Positions 1 to 11,654 of a DNA stretch of 64,000 bases are shown here, piece after piece (position 1 is the stretch's first letter; every line of letters begins with the position of its first letter). The notes beneath the pieces are model-generated. The model was given only the letters and a program-made list of their open reading frames with translations. It was not told where the DNA came from and did no database searches. Both the position numbers and the translations under genes were made by a program. Source of the stretch: Dactylonectria macrodidyma (lineage: Eukaryota; Ascomycota; Sordariomycetes; Hypocreales; Nectriaceae); the NCBI GenBank assembly GCA_020744425.1, contig JAGMUV010000046.1, forward strand, positions 62,001 through 126,000, written 5' to 3'.

Positions 1-60
1 TGGACATTTGGTCGGGGCTTCACTAAGTTGCCACCGTAAATCCATTGGCAAACCTGCGGA

Positions 61-2732
61 ATGCGGGGATACAAAACCCACACGCGTTCTCCGCCCCAGC
101 TTCCCAGCATCCGTCCCCCGCAACCCCGGATTTCCACGACGATGGTCGACGACGCGACTGCAGAAGCTGAAGACCAGATCGCAAGAGACTCTGACGCCGA
201 ACTCCAGCGCAAGCTACGAAGCCGGCAACGCAGGGAATGGCAATGCCCGCAATGCGACCATGCCTTCAAGAAAAGGGAACACCTGATGCGGCACATTCGG
301 TCCCATACAAAGGAGAAGCCATTTGCCTGTGACGTTTGTCCAAAGAGCTATGGGCGCCGGTAGGTTCCTCGTTCGTCCGCTGCTATCTGGTTTGGCCTTC
401 ACAACTGACATATGCAGAGACTCTTTGATCCGGCACGCCCGAACACATGGTCGTGTAGGAGGCAGCCTCGCTTCGATGGCAGGCCTTCCAATACCTTCAC
501 CTCCAGGTATGCCAAGAAGAGACTCGCGCCGCTATTTCTCTCAAGTGGCAGCCCTCTGATAGAAGACACAGATGCAGATGCCGCAGCCGGCCGACCGCGA
601 CTTGTCTGGCGGTCCAATATGCATGATGACGTGTTGTCTGCAAATGATCCTCCTGATGAACCCGCATATTTTGCCGACCCAATGGCTTCCATGGCTGATA
701 ATGCCCACCCGCACAATCACTGGGTTACCCCTGGAATGAATATTGAACCTACAAGTCAACTCTCTCCTTCCATCCACTCCTCTACAAACGAGCAAGCCGG
801 CTCTCTCAGGGTCGATCAGGCGTCCAATGCCTGGGGAAGTTGGACAGATTTGGATTTATTCGATTTTGGAGGCAATGCCCATGAGCCATCCTGGCTGGTT
901 GGGGGAACTTTCGATATCAATGCACTGGCTTCCTCCATCTCGGCAAGTGGTTCGCCATGGGGATATAGCGATGCTCCTGCAAATCTTACCCAAAGCCAGG
1001 CAAACGAACCTTCGAATGAAGCTTATAGCACCGACAACTCGGCATCTAGCAACAACATCCGGAACATAGTCCGAAGCCGATGGCACACGCGGCCAGCTGT
1101 CGAAGCGGCATATCCATACGCACCTACGAGACAGGAAAACCAAGATCGGGTAGACGAGGCATATCGAGCTGGTCTTTCACACCGGCTTCGGCCGTGTCTT
1201 CATGATGACGTTCTGCCATCAGCTGACTTCCTGGTATGCTCCGGCGAGATCCGACTGGCATATCCGAACCGAATCATGATCGCCCAAGCTGACAGCGCCG
1301 TAGAATATTTGCATCAAGTTATACTTTGCCAAATTTCAGCCCATCTTTCCCATCGTCCACGCGCCTTCATTTCGACCCTCATCGGAGAATGCCCTTCTAC
1401 TCTTGTCTATTTGCTCACTGGGGGCTCTTTTCGTGGGATCTGCCGGCGCTGCTGCTCGCGGTAGGGGAATCTTTATGAAGCTGAACAAGGCAATTCTCGC
1501 ATCGGTCTGTATCCAAAGCCCTTTTGCCTTACTAGTGCTAACTGGACAAGTGGGAAGTCTATCTCTACCGAGGCGGTCACGAAGCATTGGCTGTGGCACA
1601 AGCTGTTGCTCTGGGTCAGACATTTGGGATGCTCTCCGGCAACCCGAACGATCTGCTGATGACCGAAAGCTTCCACGGTACCATCATTGCATGGGCCCGC
1701 CAAGCTGGGATGTTTCAGATCAAAGACTCTCTGCAGGAAGCCAACTTTGTCGACACTGACGATCTGGGAACGGCATGGAGGTCATGGCGCCAAGCAGAGG
1801 AAACTATCCGAGTTCTGCTGGCGTTGCACATTCATGACTCTGAGTTCGCAGCCATTTTTCACCACGAACCATTACTACGACATGAACCCGGGAGACTACC
1901 ACGCTGCTGCCCAGATGAATTATTCGTCGCCTCCACAGCTGCTCAATGGCGTACGATGATCAAGTCGCTACACTCTTCTCCGTCTACGAGCGAGCCGCAA
2001 GATCATGCTTTTGTGGGTACGACTGCAATGACGAGTTCCTACGCATTCCTGAACACTTATGCACTACTCGCCGGCCACAGCGCGGCAATATGCGAAGCAC
2101 GGTGTGCAACTCTGAATGACGCAATGATTGGAGACTTTCGGTGCCGTCTAACAACTTGGTATGAAGCGTATTCTCCAAGTATCCGCTACCCGAGTCGCGA
2201 CCCCCATTGCCTCATGGTGCTCTGGCACGAGGCATTCATGTCACTATACGTATGCTTCGACCTGTTAGAGCGCGTGATAGGGCGCGAAGGGCCGTCGATA
2301 AGGGACGGAGATCTCGCACGTATCCGCAGTTGGGTGACTGAGCTGGAGGGGCAGCGTTGTGTTATCCACGCCATGCTCATCTACAAGCGCCTACACACGC
2401 TGCCCATCAGCGCGGAGCCGGCTATCCATGTCCCAAAAGCGCTATTCTATGCAGGACTGGTTATATACTGCCATGCCAAGTTTCGGTCAGCCGAAGCGCC
2501 CCCTGGCGATATAGATATTCCCGAGCTGCGATCGAGCAATCTTGGACGCGAGTCGGCGCAAAACGCAGCAGAGCCGCCCACAGCCAGCCTTCGCCAATTC
2601 GATTCGAGCATATTGTACAACGTTGCTGACCTTCTCCGTCGCCAAGGGCACTGGGAACTATCCCGCAGATTTGCCTCAATCCTAGAGGCGCTGATAGACG
2701 ACCTCGCAGACTCTACAATCGGGAATCACTGA
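61..2732 (+). CDS. C2H2 zinc-finger transcription factor with fungal-specific regulatory domain
   Basis: Predicted nuclear DNA-binding regulator of about 810 aa. I join five exons: 61-359, 418-506, 572-1233, 1304-1504 and 1551-2732; phases match at every junction and the fourth intron has a GCTAAC branch point. Two C2H2 fingers lie near residues 60-110; the second is completed only by the first splice (YGRR joined to DSLIRHARTH). An acidic, Ser/Asn-rich linker follows, then a region typical of the fungal-specific regulatory domain (PF04082-like): a Q-P-I-F-P-I-V-H stretch, then LLLSICSLGALF, then YLYRGGHEALAVAQ. No Zn2Cys6 cluster is present. An in-frame stop at 37-39 limits the start to ATG 61 or ATG 142 (MVDDAT). 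Its target is unknown; the nearest genes are the amidohydrolases downstream. Confidence 0.85.
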
Positions 2733-3582
2733 GACCAGGCTGTCGCACTACACCGCTACCCGCAGCTTAGCGGCTAGTTGGCACACGTGTGAGTGGCACA
2801 GGAGACAACCCGCCTAGCAATGGCCTCGAAGCGGGACCTTGGCGGGCATGTTGATTACCATGGGCGCCGTCAATGGAGTCGGGGCTCGTTCTGGCTCGGG
2901 CGTTCTCAATCAACCAGACCACTCTTGCCAATGTGAATCTCGTGGCCTCCTTGGCGTGGCGGACTTGACGCGTTGACTGCGGGTCGAACTCCAGTGTCAT
3001 TCCATGGGCTCATAAGCGTCAGCGGGGCAAACACCCATGATTTGCAGGGCAGGGTAGACCGACCTTGCGAGGCAATCATGGGCTCCATGCATCTGCAGCC
3101 TTCGACTCAGCCTTCGAGTAACTTTGAGTAGGTGCGCAATCACACAGGGACTTTCTTAGCGTGTCGATGTGTCTAGGCAGGGGTTGCGTCGCTTTTTGTA
3201 CATGGTAATGTGTTTTTTAACTGCAAGACCAGCGGATAGCAAATCAAATCTTAGCAGCTCCACTCAGTCGTCGAGTCCCGCTCATTTTGAATCCGTGCAG
3301 GTGTAAGCTGAGCCGTGACTCCTTACTACAAGTCCCCTACTTTAGTCTTCCAACTACGAGTCATGTCAATGTAAAAGGCTTGAACGCAGGGACTCTTGAC
3401 GAGCGATTGGGCTGTGCAGAAATTGCCCACGGGCAATTCATTCAATACTAGCTATTGAAACGTGTTCTGGGAATGGAAAGCTGGCTGCGCAAAGAGCATT
3501 AGTAGGAAGTGGCACTAGACGGGGCTAAGCCTGTCTAACTGATGCTCTTAAACAAGATGCCATGGTATGTCGAACAGACCTC
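2733..3582. other. Intergenic region, no gene seen
   Basis: About 850 bp between convergent genes. The short reading frames here show no recognisable domain. It should hold the 3' ends of both neighbours. Confidence 0.6.
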
Positions 3583-4740
3583 TCATCCCGAGACATCTGA
3601 AAGCACACCAGCAGCCCACACCTTCTTGATAGACCTCGAATTCTGAATATTGGCAGTTGGATCGGCGCTGAGAAGGACGAGATCCGCCCGATAGCCTCTT
3701 CTGATTTGTCCGCGATCGTGAAGACCAAAGAAGGATGCAGCAAGAGATGTGGCACCCCTGAGTGCGTCCGCGGGAGAGAGGCCCGCAGTGACCAAAAGTT
3801 CCAGCTCGTCGTGGAGAGACTCTCCGAATGGCGGGTTCGCAGGCACGAATGGGGCAGTATTGGCATCGCTGCCAGCCAGAATGGTGACACCGGCATTGTG
3901 CAGGCCAGTGACGCTGCCTTGAGCCGCAATAGCATATGCTTCATACGGGGCCCCAGTATTGTTGACAACGGACTGCATCATGATGAGAGTTGGAACAACG
4001 TGACTCAGCGTGTGCCGAAATTGGTCGATGAAAGCATCGTCTATGGGCTCGTCCAGAGGAGTATGGCATGGAATATCGACACCAGCTTGCTCTGCGGTGA
4101 TCCAGAGTGCACGGCTTGTAGCGTGAGAGATGACGAGTTTCCCCTGCCGATGCGCAGCATCCACTGCCGCGGTGAGGCATTCCAGGTCAGGACCCAAGGG
4201 ATCGAGAAAGATTTTGATATAGTCCGCCCCCTCTGCGACGCGGGCGCTAACAAAATTGCGAGCAGCTTCAGGACTGTCGATGAGAGACTCGGGGGGGAAT
4301 CCCGGCGCATTGCTGATGGCACTGCCATTCACGGTACCCGCTGCGCCAGTTCCACGAACGTCTGTGGTGCCCGACATTTGACATGCCGCGAGCTCCGAGT
4401 AGGGATACGTCCCCATGTCTAGGGCAGTTGTGATGCCCCACTGCAGCATGCTGTTTAGGTACGAACACGATGTGACGTGGCAGTGGGAGTCGATGAGTCC
4501 GGGGAGCAAATATCCGCCGCCGCCGTCCACAACTTTCGCTCCAAAAGCATTGGCATTCGTAATGATTCCGTCGCCGATGACCACTGTAGACAGTGGGCCA
4601 AAGCCGTCGCCGTCAAATACGTGGACGTTGGTGATAGCCGTCTTGCGTGGCACGCGGTTCATGTCTCGCGGCATCTCACACGCTGTCGTCGCTGAGGAGA
4701 GGAGGCAGATGACGATAGTGGCAGCGGTGAGACACATCAT
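3583..4740 (-). CDS. Secreted amidohydrolase (imidazolonepropionase/prolidase-like)
   Basis: A single-exon gene of 385 aa. It opens with a hydrophobic signal peptide (about residues 1-20), so export is likely. The amidohydrolase fold is supported by the metal-binding HxH in DSHCHV (near residue 86), a Lys in the DYIKIF stretch (the carbamylated-lysine position in related enzymes), a histidine in VISHAT, and an Asp in GSDAN. The C-terminal GYRADLVLL stretch is the usual beta-sandwich return of the family. The substrate cannot be read from sequence; relatives hydrolyse cyclic amides, dipeptides or N-acyl compounds. It is transcribed away from a second, unrelated amidohydrolase at 5355, with about 615 bp of shared upstream DNA, so the two may be co-regulated. 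Confidence 0.85.
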   Translation of the reverse strand: MMCLTAATIVICLLSSATTACEMPRDMNRVPRKTAITNVHVFDGDGFGPLSTVVIGDGIITNANAFGAKVVDGGGGYLLPGLIDSHCHVTSCSYLNSMLQWGITTALDMGTYPYSELAACQMSGTTDVRGTGAAGTVNGSAISNAPGFPPESLIDSPEAARNFVSARVAEGADYIKIFLDPLGPDLECLTAAVDAAHRQGKLVISHATSRALWITAEQAGVDIPCHTPLDEPIDDAFIDQFRHTLSHVVPTLIMMQSVVNNTGAPYEAYAIAAQGSVTGLHNAGVTILAGSDANTAPFVPANPPFGESLHDELELLVTAGLSPADALRGATSLAASFFGLHDRGQIRRGYRADLVLLSADPTANIQNSRSIKKVWAAGVLSDVSG

Positions 4741-5354
4741 TTTGAGTGTTTGGGGAACGAAGATGCTTGCTAAGTTAGAACCAGAGTGTCACGGGCGACG
4801 AGGTCTGCGCAGCATCTCGAAAATTTGACTAATCTTTATATTCACAAGCACAACCCACAAGAGAGCCATCTACAGGACGCGTTTGGTCGTTCCACTTTGG
4901 GATGCAGGTGTGATTTCAGCATTGCCTTGGATCGGATTCCCCGCAGGTTGGTTCTCGTGGGGTTTGCGGGGAAGGCACCATCATGCGGGTGCGGCGTCTG
5001 GGGTACAGCAAGCAAGCAAGCTCGGAACGGCAACAGCTCCCGCTATAGGCGATAGGCGTGGGGTTGAAGACCCATTTTGCGGGGAACTCTACCTGATTTA
5101 CTCTGCTTCCTGCTTTTGCTGTCCAAACACATACGAGTTCTTTCTCGCCCATGTGGATCTGCTGCAGAGTCCCCGCCGCCCTCCCCGTTCAGTCCCCACA
5201 TCACCGCTGAAAGTAAGAATGATAGCAACTCCACTCACCCAACCCACTGCGTTTGGTTGATTAGAAACAGCATAAATTACCCGCACAACCCACTGTAGCT
5301 GTTGCAAAGCTACAACGTTGAGCAGCCTAGTTACGGTCCGCAACAGTCTTTGCC
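4741..5354. promoter_or_regulatory. Shared upstream region of two divergent amidohydrolase genes
   Basis: This 614 bp region separates two outward-facing genes that both encode secreted amidohydrolases. No coding potential is recognisable. I see no unambiguous operator; the divergent arrangement is the only evidence for a bidirectional promoter. Confidence 0.4.
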
Positions 5355-6479
5355 ATGGTCTTATTTGTCGCTATCAACTTGCTGTTGTGGCAGCTCACTG
5401 CTGTTCGGGCAGCACATTTGCCACGGGTGACTAAAAATCCCGTCGAACGCATCGACACCCACTCCCACTTCGTGCCCCCCTTTTGGAGGGACGAGTCTGT
5501 AAAACATGGATACGGCATGCCCGATGGGATGCCTGGAATTCCGGTGAGCTCAGCACATCCTGCTCTGCGTCACACCAGCCACTAACGAATTGAAAAGCCA
5601 TGGACCGAGGAGGCACACTTGGAGATGATGCGCAAGGCAAACATCACCAAGTCCATTCTTAGCATTACCTCTCCGGGCACGCACCTTGTCCCTGGTGATG
5701 ACGCCCTTGCACGTAACATCACAAGGCAGTGCAACGAGTTTGCGGCCGATCTCAAGCGTCGACATCCGGACAAGTTCGGCTTTTGGGCGTCGTTGCCTCT
5801 CCCTGACGTCGAGGGTAGCCTCGCTGAAATCAACTACGCGCTTGACACGCTGGGCGCAGACGGTGTGGCCGTCTTGACCAATGCGCATGGTGTATACCTC
5901 GGCAACGCTGCCCTCGACCCTATCTTTGAAGCCTTGAACCAGAGGAACGCCACCATCTTCATTCACCCTACCAGTCCTTGTACACGACACGGCAATATAA
6001 CCCAGCCAGTTGCTCCATTAACTCAATACCCGAACCCCATGTTCGAGTTCTTCTTTGATACCGCACGAGCCGTCGTCAACATGTTCGTCTCAGGAACCAT
6101 CGACAAATCGCCCAATGTCACCATTATTCTATCCCATGCCGGCGGTGCGGTCACTCCGCTTGTGGCCCGCTTTACGCAATTCGCCACATCGATCCTCGGT
6201 CTTCCTGTCCAGATAAGCACCGAGTCTGTCAAAAAGGCATTCCAGACCCAATTCTTCTTCGACCTGGCGGGCTTTGTATTTCCGGACCAGATCCAGGGTT
6301 TGCTGCCATACGTTGATGCGAGCCGTATTCTTTACGGCAGCGATTACCCATACACACCTGAAGCTGGTGTTCTCGGGCTAGCTGAGGTAATGAACCAAGA
6401 GCTTCCTCGAGTTTTCAAGGGCTACCGTTCCCAGAAGGCTATATACAAGGGAAATGCTATGAATATTCTAAGAACCTAG
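5355..6479 (+). CDS. Amidohydrolase-2 family protein, ACMSD/6-methylsalicylate decarboxylase-like, secreted
   Basis: Two exons, 5355-5543 and 5598-6479, give 356 aa. The N-terminus is a strong signal peptide (MVLFVAINLLLWQL), unusual for this mostly cytosolic decarboxylase family. Family motifs are in order: HSHFVPPFW (HxH metal site, near residue 37), a histidine in IFIHPTSP, a histidine in IILSHAGG, and the metal-binding Asp in LYGSDYPYTP. Related fungal enzymes decarboxylate aromatic acids such as 6-methylsalicylate or aminocarboxymuconate semialdehyde; that is the best guess for reaction type but the substrate is unknown. Several N-glycosylation sequons fit an extracellular protein. It is divergent from the amidohydrolase at 3583-4740. 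Confidence 0.85.
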
Positions 6480-6771
6480 CCTAAGAGATAGCATATAGGG
6501 ACTAGCGTGATGCCAAAGAAAGAGGAGACGCGTCGGGTGGAAAATCCGCAACTCCCTTATAAAACATGTTATTCATTTTGAACTGCTAGTTTCAATCAAG
6601 CTGGCTCCCTGAAGCGACCCGTTTGTAATAATGCTTTTGCGAGCAATGGTCGGGGCATCTCCCTTTCTAGCCTGCCTTTTTGAAAAATACTACCGGTAGA
6701 CTAGCTAGATAGCCCTACTTCAATTCGAAATAGATGCAAGCCTATGAGCACCTTGATAGCTATTATAATCG

Positions 6772-7044
6772 GTGCGCCTGAGAAGACCATGGTCCAGAGT
6801 TTTGACAACAGACGCGGACTCCAAGTCGACAATGTCGACGGTCCCCGCCGCGCTTCAATTTGCTGCGAAAGGACACGAGGTCTTGATTCTCATTTCTTTA
6901 ACGGACGTGTTACTATCTAGGATCTCCTACGGCCTCTCGAACAACGATGTCGGTGTCCCTCTCGGTTTCATCTCTTCACCCTTCTCTCTCGGCATGACAT
7001 TGGCCACGAAAGGGAATCCTCTATCCGGAGAAGTCCAATTGTAA
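6772..7044 (+). pseudogene. Remnant resembling a fungal DUF3176-like membrane-protein segment
   Basis: A 90-codon reading frame includes a stretch like HEVLILISLTDVLLSRI followed by GVPLGFISSPF. This recalls a segment of a common fungal multi-pass membrane protein family, but I match it from memory only. No start-to-stop gene of normal size surrounds it and flanking frames are closed, so I read it as a relic. It could be spurious. Confidence 0.25.
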
Positions 7045-7600
7045 GGATCAGGATTCCAGCTATACATTCCCCTTGAACCCGCCGCTGTGGATGAAGACCA
7101 TGACCGACCGGCGGTCGTCTGTGCTCGGTGCTGCAGTCCATATATTTACGAGGAAGAGACAGTCTTCGCTTTGGGGAACTAAGAACAGAGGCTAGCAGCC
7201 TCTACACAGAAGAGCACCTTTTGCAAGTCAGTGACCCCCCCTTGGGAGCGGAGCGAGCAACGGGGGGCCGAACTATAGGCGCCACCCAGTACACGTTAGG
7301 TACAACCGTTTTGCACGAAAAGTACAACATCACTAGCTAAACAGCCATTTCCCTCACAGCCACAGCAGCAGTATTAAGTTATAACTAAGGAAAAAGAAAG
7401 ATTACTAAAGATTACTACTAATAGAACGACTTAACCAGCGTGCACAGTTAGCATTAATTTAATGAAATTAATGCTGACAAGGCAGATGTTGCACAGACGA
7501 AAAGTGTGTATTTTAGTAAGTTACAGGGGACCCTTGGGTACAGTAGGGTTACCAACTATAGACAAACTCAAACTGTACAGCAGATGTGGTAAGATACCAT
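7045..7600. other. Intergenic region, no gene seen
   Basis: Contains A/T-rich stretches around 7370-7470 and no recognisable coding sequence. It lies downstream of the lysozyme gene. Confidence 0.5.
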
Positions 7601-8493
7601 CTAGCACTTCACAGGAAGAGCCTTCTCACTCGTCGCCTTCTTGGCCAAGGCAATCTCAGCATTGCGCCGACGGACAAGACCCGGGAGCTTCCTCTTGCCC
7701 GCGTAGACCCACTTAGGCAGCTCTCCAGAAATCACAGTGTTGGGCTTCTCGCCCTTGTTGAGACGCTTGATAAGCTGCGATCCCTCCGCGGCACCGCAGC
7801 CAACGTTGAAAGACCAGCTGACCAGGGCACCGAATTGGTTCTTGTTCAGGGAGACTTTGCTGCTGACCATTTTGGCGATGCATTTCTCGAATTTCTGCCA
7901 TGGTGTTAGAACTGGCCGTTTGAGATGTGAAGATGGACTTGAAGATTCGCTTACTCTCATGTCATCCGCGAGAAGTTTCTTGCCGTTGGCTTTTGATAGG
8001 GGAATTGGGTACTTCACATCAGTGCACTTGGAGTTCGAGCAGAGATGGCCGTAGCCTACGGTAGGATAGCCAGCAGCGTCCGTGTCTATCGTAACTAGTT
8101 AGTACGCCTGACAGTCCCAAGAGCAAGACATCACTGACAGATGTGAGGAACGAAACCCTCAAACTCGCCAATCAGGTCCACAGTAGCCTGGTTGGACGAT
8201 GGCGCAGAGCAGCCTCCGCCGCACTTGGGCTTGACGAATCCATTGGAGCCCGTCTTGACGTAGTAGTCTGAGACGTAGCAGCCATCCGAGATCTTATCCC
8301 AGATGGTGTTCCCGCTGATGTTGGTGCCTTCGGTTTGGCAGGTGATTGTGACGTCGGTGCCCTTCTTCAATACCTTCTTGACCGCATAGCTGGTGCCTGG
8401 GCCAGAGCGGCACTTGACGTCGTCGCCTGTGATGGGGTATGCAGCCGCGAGGGAGGCCGCGAGGGTAGAGAGGGCAAAGAGAGTGAACTTCAT
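7601..8493 (-). CDS. Secreted SH3b-GH24 lysozyme (phage-type muramidase)
   Basis: Three exons (complement of 8139-8493, 7955-8085 and 7601-7894) give 259 aa. Residues 1-18 are a signal peptide. Residues 19-91 form a cysteine-containing bacterial-type SH3b domain, then a short Ser/Pro linker, then a T4/P21-endolysin-type GH24 domain. The catalytic triad is complete: Glu112 in EFEGF, Asp121 in YTDAAG and Thr127 in YPTVGYGH, with the family spacing E-x8-D-x5-T; Asp and Thr are supplied only after the first splice. Expected activity is cleavage of the MurNAc-GlcNAc bond of bacterial peptidoglycan outside the cell. The SH3b domain is nearly the same as in the CHAP protein at 11655. The architecture suggests an antibacterial or bacteria-feeding role and a bacterial/phage origin for the modules. 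Confidence 0.9.
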
Positions 8494-9585
8494 GGTGAGC
8501 GATGTTCTGTAAAGGGGAAATTGGAGAGGGTTGAAGGAGGTTGATGGGCATCAATTCAAGCTCAAGAGGCCAGGACAAACCCTTATGTACTAAAGACTCA
8601 ACGCCGTATAATATTAAGAGGCAGACAAGAACCTTTGGCCCTCATTCCCAACTGGACCCTGAGTAACAATCTGTCATAACTCCCCAACAAGACGCTTTCC
8701 CCTTTGAGCTGCTGAAGAACACAACTGGCGGCATGCTAGCACAATAAGACGGGGAAACTAGTACGCCCGATTAATAAAATTAATATTTGCCTTACGCTGA
8801 TCTGCCGAACTTGGAAGCTACTCAATTGCCTGAATGGGATTGGCGAAACATCCCGGAGATTAGCCCCGATTCCCCAAGAAGACAAAGACTTTGCTTCTGT
8901 GCGACGGGCCGAACCTGGATGTAGATCCATTCGCTATTCGAAACGGCGTGTACATCCCTTGTATGCGGAAACTTCCGTTTGACATGAAAAGATGGACTTT
9001 GGGTGTGGAGAGATGCATTGATTGAGGCGTTTATCAGCATCGGATACTCCGGACTACAGTGGGACGCATGAAGCTTGCGGCCACAAGGCCGTGCCGCGCT
9101 CTTTGATTTAGTGCAATTAAACTCTATCAGTATTAGCCGGTCCAATCAGAAAATTAATTGGATTAAGATAGTTACTCAGCTAGGCTAGACAGTTCAAATT
9201 GGTAAGGTCTTCTGAACTCAGCTTCTTGCGTCCTACTGTATGACATGATGAAGGGGCTGATCCTTGAGTTTGACCCTCTTCATTGCTTGCTGAATGCTAG
9301 GGCAAGTCCGGTAGTTGGATTCCAAAGGCATGATTGGTTACGTCATGTTGCGGCTAATGTGGTTGTTTATGGTCGGGGCGGGGTCTAATATGAAGCCCTA
9401 AGGTGGAGGGTTGCGCATCAACGAGGCGTAGTAATACTACCTTGAAGGAGCTCAAACTTAGGTCAAAGAAGATAATTGAAATAAACAGCAGAAGAGATGA
9501 ACAAGAGCCCATGCTGGACCAAACACCCCTCTAGCGGTTCAACCCACAGAGATCCTTTCCCCACCACAGCTACGTCTAAAGTATT
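8494..9585. other. Intergenic region between lysozyme and sialidase genes
   Basis: About 1.1 kb holding the lysozyme promoter side and the sialidase 3' side. No recognisable coding sequence. Confidence 0.5.
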
Positions 9586-10839
9586 CTAGTTATTTGGACT
9601 ATTCAAAATCCAACTCAGATTGAACCTTCTCCACACAATCGCCCTATGATCCTTCTCCGACCCTCCAGCCTGGTAAAAGTCTGTCTCAACCAAAGCGCCA
9701 ACCTTTCGATCCGCCGTTTTGGTCAAACTCGAGTAGCCGCCCTCAAACCCAACACCTGAAATGGGAGCATCAGAGAGCTTCCTTCCGTAGTTGAACTTTT
9801 TCGCATCACCGTCGTAGCTGATCCGTACGCGCATGTGTCTCCGGCTGCTCTTGTGCGCAGAGTTCATGAAGAGCGTGCGCGCTGGGCCGTTGGCGTCCCC
9901 TTTGTTGTAGAGGAGGGTAGATGCTTCGCAAGCTGGGTCTGGGAGGCCCTTGTCGAGGACGAAAGGGCTGAATGTAGAGAGCGAGCCTCGGGCTACTTTA
10001 CGGTAGCCGTCGTCGGCAGAGGCACGATCATTGCGGTAGAGTCTCCCGTCTGGCGTTTGGGCGACTGTGCCTTCGGAGCCGGCGCCATTGAGGGATTGGT
10101 AGGACCATATGCGCTTGCCGGGCTTGCCACGGCCGATGATGTTTCTTCTTTGAGCGGGAACGACGAGCTCACCAGAAGAGAGGGTGATGCCGATTCCAGG
10201 GCCGACAGCATCCCATGACCACCCGTCAGGCGTGAGTTGCTTCGTCATATCAACAGGTTCAGACCAAGTCTTGCCGTCGTCGGCGCTCTGGGTGAGGAAG
10301 ATATGGCGTCTTCCCTCCCAAGAATTGTTGATCTTCATTGTCTTCTTTCCGCTTGGGAGGGTGTCACCGCCGTTTTGGCTGTAGGCGCCGTGGTTCCAGC
10401 TCAGGAACAGGTAGATGGTGCTTCCGTCAACCACAGGCGTGGGGTTTCCCCAAGTGCCATCTCCCTTTCCGACCACCTCTCGGAGGGCATCCCAGTCGCT
10501 AGGGCTCTCACCATGGCTCTTGGTGGTCTTGGTGCGCTTGTAGACAAGATTGACGTCCCCGTAGTCTCGATTGTTGTGCCGCCGACCTTCGGCGAATGTG
10601 AGGATGCGGCCGGTTGTTGTAGTAACTACAGCGGGGATTCTGAATGAATGGAAACCAATGCCGTTTGGAAGCTTGTCTGCGTTGCGCATGTTGGAGCTGC
10701 GGAATAGGGCGAAGCCTTTGTGGTACGGTGTTTGGTTCTTTGCTGGGTCATTGACGTTGGCAAAGACGGTGCAAGCCGTGAGCAATAGCAAGAGCAGGGC
10801 TCTGATGGAGCCGTTGAAACTGAACATTATGTTTGCCAT
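9586..10839 (-). CDS. Secreted sialidase (GH33-like exo-alpha-sialidase or Kdnase)
   Basis: A single exon of 417 aa. A signal peptide spans about residues 1-28. The sialidase fold shows the FRIP motif (Arg67, first of the arginine triad), an Asp in the RDYGD region (near 92-95), a classic Asp-box SADDGKTW (185-192), Glu305 in ACEAS, an arginine in RVRIS (near 337-339), and the nucleophilic Tyr369 in EGGYSSL with an upstream Glu. The enzyme should release terminal nonulosonic acids (sialic acid or Kdn) from glycans. Some filamentous-fungal sialidases prefer Kdn, so substrate preference is open. It sits between two peptidoglycan hydrolase genes, which makes bacterial or host surface glycans plausible targets. 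The first ATG gives MANIMF; an ATG four codons later would also work. Confidence 0.88.
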   Translation of the reverse strand: MANIMFSFNGSIRALLLLLLTACTVFANVNDPAKNQTPYHKGFALFRSSNMRNADKLPNGIGFHSFRIPAVVTTTTGRILTFAEGRRHNNRDYGDVNLVYKRTKTTKSHGESPSDWDALREVVGKGDGTWGNPTPVVDGSTIYLFLSWNHGAYSQNGGDTLPSGKKTMKINNSWEGRRHIFLTQSADDGKTWSEPVDMTKQLTPDGWSWDAVGPGIGITLSSGELVVPAQRRNIIGRGKPGKRIWSYQSLNGAGSEGTVAQTPDGRLYRNDRASADDGYRKVARGSLSTFSPFVLDKGLPDPACEASTLLYNKGDANGPARTLFMNSAHKSSRRHMRVRISYDGDAKKFNYGRKLSDAPISGVGFEGGYSSLTKTADRKVGALVETDFYQAGGSEKDHRAIVWRRFNLSWILNSPNN

Positions 10840-11577
10840 GAGAATGTGATTTCACTTCTCACTTGGCGAAATATCATGGGGAGCAATGGATGTTTTTCGT
10901 CACATTGATATATAAAACTTTACAAGCTTGGAACATATGACACAATACTCAGAACCTTCCCTGCCGGAGGTTTTGGATGAATGATGACAGCTGATCGACT
11001 TTAGGATTTACCCCCAACAATATCAACAGTTTCGAATAGATAGCCCACGTGCCCGAGGATATCCCTTGTCTGGAGAACCCGGCAATTCTTGTCAGTGCTC
11101 ATTAATCACATCCAGATTAAGTAAAAGACGTCCTTCCCAATGCGGACAAGGGTATGCATACGATCATTACCCCTGTTTTTAGTTTCATCAACTGGGATAA
11201 AATGCCGCGATGATCCTCCGCGGTGAAACAACTAAAGAGGAAAGTGGTCCGAAACCTTTTTGAGATGCCTATGTGGGAGCTGATGGAAGAGCTAATACAG
11301 GGTCAGCAAGGGCCGTTTCTGAGGCCCAGAACACTGTCGATTTGGGGAATATCGGGGATGCCGTCTTGCTCCAGAACCCCCTGAGAAGGTCCTTCAATCT
11401 CAATATGCAGGCTGTCAGAAAAGGTTCGATGACCGCTAATCAAATGGGACAATGGATTCCTCCGTCTTACAGACTGAGGATTTTGATCTGCTCGTCTTCA
11501 TTTCGATTTCGATCGTCAGTCGTTTGTCGTTGTATTTTCACTCAGCCGAAGGGGTGATTGGTGTTGGTTCCAATTTC
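10840..11577. other. Divergent intergenic region (sialidase / CHAP protein)
   Basis: About 740 bp between the start of the sialidase (minus strand) and the CHAP gene (plus strand). It could hold a shared promoter. A short frame near 11273-11557 has no domain and is probably chance. Confidence 0.4.
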
Positions 11578-11585
11578 TATAAAAG
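11578..11585 (+). promoter_or_regulatory. TATA box of the CHAP gene
   Basis: TATAAAAG lies 70 bp upstream of the ATG at 11655, a sensible position for a fungal core promoter. Confidence 0.5.
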
Positions 11586-11654
11586 CAACCATCAAGTTCT
11601 CATTCATGTCAAATATCACCAGCAGCCAAGATCATTCCTTAAATACCTCTCAAA

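Noticed and set aside
9835..10218. Plus-strand ORF of 127 codons opposite the sialidase
   Set aside because: It is the antisense shadow of a strongly supported sialidase frame.
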